From the NCBI GenBank assembly GCA_963678675.1, contig OY783194.1, positions 26,142,278 through 26,206,277 of the forward strand: 64,000 bases of DNA, written 5' to 3'. This DNA is from Xiphydria camelus (taxonomy: Eukaryota > Arthropoda > Insecta > Hymenoptera > Xiphydriidae). The notes below the pieces were generated by a model. It saw only the letters and a program-made list of their open reading frames with translations. It was not told where the DNA came from and made no database searches. Positions within the stretch are counted from its first letter, which is position 1. Each line of letters begins with the position of its first letter. Below, piece by piece: positions 63,999-64,000 of this stretch. Position numbers and translations under genes: made by a program.

Positions 63999-64000
63999 TC

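Overview
This is a eukaryotic window, almost certainly from an insect and most likely an ant or another hymenopteran. The evidence is a seven-transmembrane insect odorant receptor, a cuticular chitin-binding protein of the CPAP1 type, a ZAD-type zinc-finger protein (an arthropod-expanded class), short spliced exons with GT..AG borders, CpG-rich patches between AT-rich repeats, and a Mutator-like transposase of a type I remember as common in ant genomes. Species cannot be read from the sequence.

Layout. Positions 1-25,300 hold no protein gene that I can support. They alternate CpG-rich unique DNA with many short inverted-repeat elements (MITEs), often inserted into each other. From 25,339 to 33,271 (minus strand) is a four-exon secreted chitin-binding protein whose ChtBD2 domain is split by a 6.1-kb intron full of elements. 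From 36,402 to 39,253 (plus) is a complete six-exon odorant receptor of 413 residues. Between 39,254 and 43,706 there is no firm gene, but there is a good TATA/initiator pair at 40,039. From 43,707 to 48,340 (minus) is a canonical poly(A) polymerase (hiiragi/PAPOLA type, 623 residues, one leader exon and twelve coding exons). About 1.4 kb away, head to head, is a ZAD-C2H2 zinc-finger gene (49,713-51,216, plus). From 51,217 to about 57,280 there are more repeats and unassigned DNA.

The last 7 kb (57,280-64,000) is a stack of transposons. A Mutator-like transposase ORF has a 1.2-kb TA-flanked inverted-repeat element in its leader. Its 3' side meets the LTR of a minus-strand BEL/Pao-like retrotransposon that runs off the window end. 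That retrotransposon carries a TAA-flanked Harbinger-like element, which itself carries a second TAA-flanked element. Excising the outer element with one TAA restores an open frame in the retrotransposon.

The genes do not form a pathway: cuticle, smell, mRNA 3'-end formation and transcription are simply neighbours. The most distinctive content is the layered history of small DNA transposons: several families with unrelated interiors share the terminal motif CACTGAGA and nest repeatedly in one another. Splice junctions were worked out by hand from GT/AG sites and reading-frame phase; family names rest on recognition, not on a database search.
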